Of a DNA stretch of 64,000 bases, positions 62,501 to 64,000 are shown in pieces. Origin of the DNA: Spirochaetales bacterium (lineage in GTDB: Bacteria > Spirochaetota > Spirochaetia > SZUA-6 > RPPD01). Location: the NCBI GenBank assembly GCA_016929065.1, contig JAFGJO010000065.1, positions 21,928-85,927 on the forward strand, written 5' to 3'. Each line of letters starts with the position of its first letter. Within the stretch, counting starts at the first letter, position 1. Position numbers and translations under genes: made by a program. Below the pieces are notes generated by a model. The model did no database searches and was not told the origin of the DNA. It worked only from the letters and a program-made list of their open reading frames with translations.

Positions 62501-63564
62501 ACACCACCCCCACTCCGATATTCATCACCCTTGAACAGGAGGCATTCTCGCCGAATAATGACAAGGAAAAAGACAACATCGATTTTGGTTTGTTTATCGG
62601 GAACAAAAACGGCATCTCAACGTGGTCGATCGAACTGCGCCACAAAACAGCCGGTGTGCAGAAAACCTTCACCGGCACGACACCCCCCGGTGATACAATA
62701 ACCTGGGAAGGAAAAACAGACAAAAGCCAGCCCGCACCCGAAGGAATCTACACCGCTGTCATGACAGTGCAGTATACAAAGGGGAACAAGCCGTTTGAGA
62801 CAAGCACGCCGTTCTCACTTGATATCTCCGGGCCCGATGTTGATCTTGGCATGAGTCCGCTGCCGTTTTCACCCGACAATGACGGAGTCGAGGACGAGCT
62901 GGCCATACAGACAAAGGTTACCGACCTCACCGGCGTTTTGTCCTGGAGGATGGATATCAGGGACCCGACCGGAGTTTTGTTCACCAGTTTTTCGGGGAAT
63001 GGAATACCATCAAACAATATTGTCTGGGACGGAATGTCAGGCAAAAAGGAACTTGTTCAGGCTGCCTCGGATTATGCCTATACATTGACCCTCACCGATT
63101 TGGTCGGGAACACGACAGTCATCGATAAAATCATCCCGATCGATGTTTTGGTTATCCGTGAAGGCGACAAGCTGTATGTAAGAATTCCAAGCATCACATT
63201 CGCGCCGAATACAGCAGACTTTACCAATGTTGAAAAGGGTGCGTATGACAAAAACCTGTGGACAATCGAACGGCTGGCACAGATTTTCAAAAAATACAGC
63301 ACCTACCAGATCCAGATCGAAGGCCATGCAGTGAGTGTTTATTGGTACGACAAAGCCCGCTCTGAAAAAGAACAGAAGGAAGAACTGCTGCCGCTTTCCA
63401 CCAAACGGGCCGAGGCAATCAAGCAGGCTCTTGTAAAACAGGGCATTGAAGCAGGCCGTATATCCACCGTTGGTGTCGGTGCTTCACGGCCAATCATCCC
63501 CTTCAGCGACGAGGAAAACAGATGGAAAAACCGCCGCGTTGAATTCATCCTTATAAAGAAATAA
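59521..63564 (+). CDS. Giant outer-membrane protein with FlgD-type repeats and OmpA domain
   Basis: A 1347-residue exported protein. After the signal peptide (ending LGAQ) residues about 25-310 form a porin-like barrel with PorV/TonB-like strands (LNLGYMGIIG, GVSIPTNAG). Residues about 345-1200 hold eight FlgD-Ig-like repeats, each near 105 residues, starting with FSPNNDGxKD-type motifs at about 350, 480, 585, 691, 797, 904, 1007 and 1113. A C-terminal OmpA domain (about 1225-1347) has the peptidoglycan-binding IEGHAVSVYW, LSTKRAEAIKQAL and NRRVEFI. It should anchor a long surface structure to the cell wall. Its true role is unknown. Confidence 0.85.
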   Translation: MKKTKAVIMSVLFLIAVFPLGAQHVEELYSPFFFSLGPQTAVSEAPASDMFNPASSALEQRIRLNLGYMGIIGSETDPGWGNALTAGVSIPTNAGVVSINGNFISSTLNTVNIGTYGSMHATFSKDLFPNLLVGIGINGAIGDQAGTFDWGLGGDIGFIHNAGTLLGLQDFSWGIAMRTMGKAYLPAVNAGNFPQAFTPALGLSFKAYKSDPISIGFMADISAPGVQNMLLFTALEIDILHTALVRASFQTDYRSLFDTPTDRFPFAFGFSLKFQLDLEGNGGFLQEQGWSKSDFKTNLAFAPFSDGVMAGGAEINIALGMKDDKPPKVKVNPVTPEASSRIPDDDPDKSTLYVSPNLDGIQDNLELPVSIEDERFVKGYKLVISDEKSNIVRTIGNKEERPENLELDNVVNRILYVKSGVAIPEKLVWDGKNEAGEIVGDGLFAWHIEAWDDNGNTIETPKKKVIVDKTAPQTEPKASYLVFSPNGDGNKDSLPIKLSGSKEDHWAGVVTDARGTVVKTYEWKNAAPADLAWDGTNEEGMLVPDGVYSFAVSSTDRAGNKTGQKVDNIIINTVATPINMTVDTAYFSPNNDRIKDVVNFSLSIGVTSGIEKWSLVLSDKSGKKVRTFSGADTIATSFVFDGKNDTGTLLDEGTYNAKLDVLYINGNNPKIEAPNIILDLTPPSVKLTADNDVFSPNNDGKKDFVTVSAAASEEDIWSGTIINTKSGDAVKTYLWKGKPESKIIWGGKGDEGSLLEDGEYSMTVTSTDRAGNTFVTPALKLSINTEETPVLFSASQEAFSPNGDRVKDTITFAPQLKVTDGIDSYTMTIKTEAGKTVKTYTGKKTAPANTIWNGKQDNGTAAPDGAYTAELNLLYINGNNPVAKTTGFIIDTVAPTVAASSEYTLFSPDDDTLKDTIAIAQKTSNETLWEARIVNKAGKIVKSFFWKGQAQNITWDGKDDNGNRLPNGTYVYTISSTDLAGNSAEDTVAGIEIDTTPTPIFITLEQEAFSPNNDKEKDNIDFGLFIGNKNGISTWSIELRHKTAGVQKTFTGTTPPGDTITWEGKTDKSQPAPEGIYTAVMTVQYTKGNKPFETSTPFSLDISGPDVDLGMSPLPFSPDNDGVEDELAIQTKVTDLTGVLSWRMDIRDPTGVLFTSFSGNGIPSNNIVWDGMSGKKELVQAASDYAYTLTLTDLVGNTTVIDKIIPIDVLVIREGDKLYVRIPSITFAPNTADFTNVEKGAYDKNLWTIERLAQIFKKYSTYQIQIEGHAVSVYWYDKARSEKEQKEELLPLSTKRAEAIKQALVKQGIEAGRISTVGVGASRPIIPFSDEENRWKNRRVEFILIKK

Positions 63565-63582
63565 CCGATAATGAATTTTCAT

Positions 63583-63616
63583 AAGGGGCTGTCCAATAAG
63601 TTGGACAGCCCCTTTC
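63583..63616 (+). terminator. Strong terminator of the giant OmpA gene
   Basis: GGGGCTGTCCAA (63585-63596) pairs with TTGGACAGCCCC (63601-63612) around TAAG, followed by TTTC. Confidence 0.9.
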
Positions 63617-63690
63617 TTATCATACAGTAATTCCTTTAAAAGCTGTGAAGGGGGCGAAATATTTTTTGTTTCCCTGATGGCGCCCAAACA

Positions 63691-63720
63691 CCTGGTAAAT
63701 AAATATCTATATTTACCAGG
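63691..63720. repeat. Perfect 11-bp inverted repeat
   Basis: CCTGGTAAATA and its complement TATTTACCAGG with an eight-base spacer. Confidence 0.85.
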
Positions 63721-63752
63721 CAGCCTATTCAGAGCGACAGATATTTATCTTC

Positions 63753-64000
63753 TTCCTGCATTCCTCTTTTCCTTATAAATTCTTCTTTTCCTGAATTCTT
63801 GGTTTCCTTATATATTCTTTACCAGAACGTTCAGTGGCAAGTGCGCATTTACGGCATTATAATTCCATGACAATAGCGGAGCCGCCTTCTGTTCCTGCAT
63901 TCCTCTTTTCCTTATAAATTCTTCTTTTCCTGAATTCTTGGTTTCCTTATATATTCTTTGCCAGAACGTTCAGTGGCAAGTGCGCATTTACGGCATTATA
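63753..64000. repeat. Two direct copies of a 109-bp repeat at the window edge
   Basis: 63753-63861 and 63892-64000 differ at one base only (A or G before CCAGAACG). A 30-base spacer separates them, and the second copy touches the window end, so more copies may follow. Confidence 0.9.

Noticed and set aside
63753..64000. CRISPR array
   Set aside because: Repeats are 109 bases long with a single 30-base spacer and no cas genes; not a CRISPR pattern.

Overview
The window looks like a chromosomal stretch of an anaerobic, diderm bacterium, most likely a spirochaete (moderate confidence, inferred from gene content only). Supporting signs are a membrane pyrophosphatase, a ferredoxin-fused EtfA, rubrerythrin with a PerR-type regulator, many lipoproteins with two signal peptidase II genes, a cytoplasmic sugar-sensor/chemotaxis fusion, and a giant FlgD-like-repeat/OmpA outer-membrane protein. 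No plasmid or phage core genes, CRISPR array or rRNA were seen; the only RNA gene found is tRNA-Ala(GGC).

Layout. 0-9.3 kb: a partial 3-hydroxyisobutyrate-dehydrogenase-type gene, a P-type cation ATPase, an SLC13/ArsB-type permease, hppA, and an amt-glnK ammonium operon behind a sigma-54 promoter. 9.4-26 kb: a REP-associated-type tyrosine transposase (RAYT) followed by mixed genes: FHA-lytic transglycosylase fusion, GH43 xylosidase with apbE, a LacI-like/MCP soluble receptor with an aldo-keto reductase, a metzincin lipoprotein, GNAT, lspA, mtnP and two radical SAM genes. 26-35 kb: tRNA-Ala, an unrecognised coiled-coil protein, and a tightly overlapping RDD / SpoIIM / membrane / membrane / DUF4350-like / MoxR / DUF58 operon. 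35-46.6 kb: second lspA, Nif3-like protein, actP with its DUF485 partner, acyl-CoA dehydrogenase-EtfB-EtfA, a MEDS protein, and a deoxyhypusine-synthase-like/ornithine-decarboxylase polyamine pair. 46.6-64 kb: C-type-lectin/OmpA lipoprotein, FAD reductase, beta-helix lipoprotein, PadR with a tandem flavodoxin protein, PerR-rubrerythrin, gpsA, a ferritin-like protein and the giant OmpA protein, ending in a long direct repeat.

The most striking signal is a non-palindromic 10-mer, GGGACGGAGG (usually preceded by G or A). I count 27 exact copies, all between positions 244 and 25,893, and none in the following 38 kb. About 0.05 would be expected by chance in 26 kb on two strands. Fifteen copies lie inside genes, in both orientations and in all six reading frames, with seven in one radical SAM gene. 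One copy supplies the ribosome binding site of glnK. A RAYT gene sits inside this region, flanked by copies. This suggests a RAYT-linked dispersed element that, unlike classical REPs, is a single short word and not a hairpin. Its last copy lies about 150 bp before tRNA-Ala, which is itself followed by two degenerate tandem copies of its own 3' end.

Functionally, many genes concern the envelope (lipoproteins, LspA, OmpA proteins, cell-wall lytic enzyme), ion and PPi energetics (P-type ATPase, pyrophosphatase, ActP), nitrogen and polyamine supply, plant-polysaccharide use (xylosidase, sugar sensor) and oxidative-stress defence (PerR, rubrerythrin, ferritin-like).
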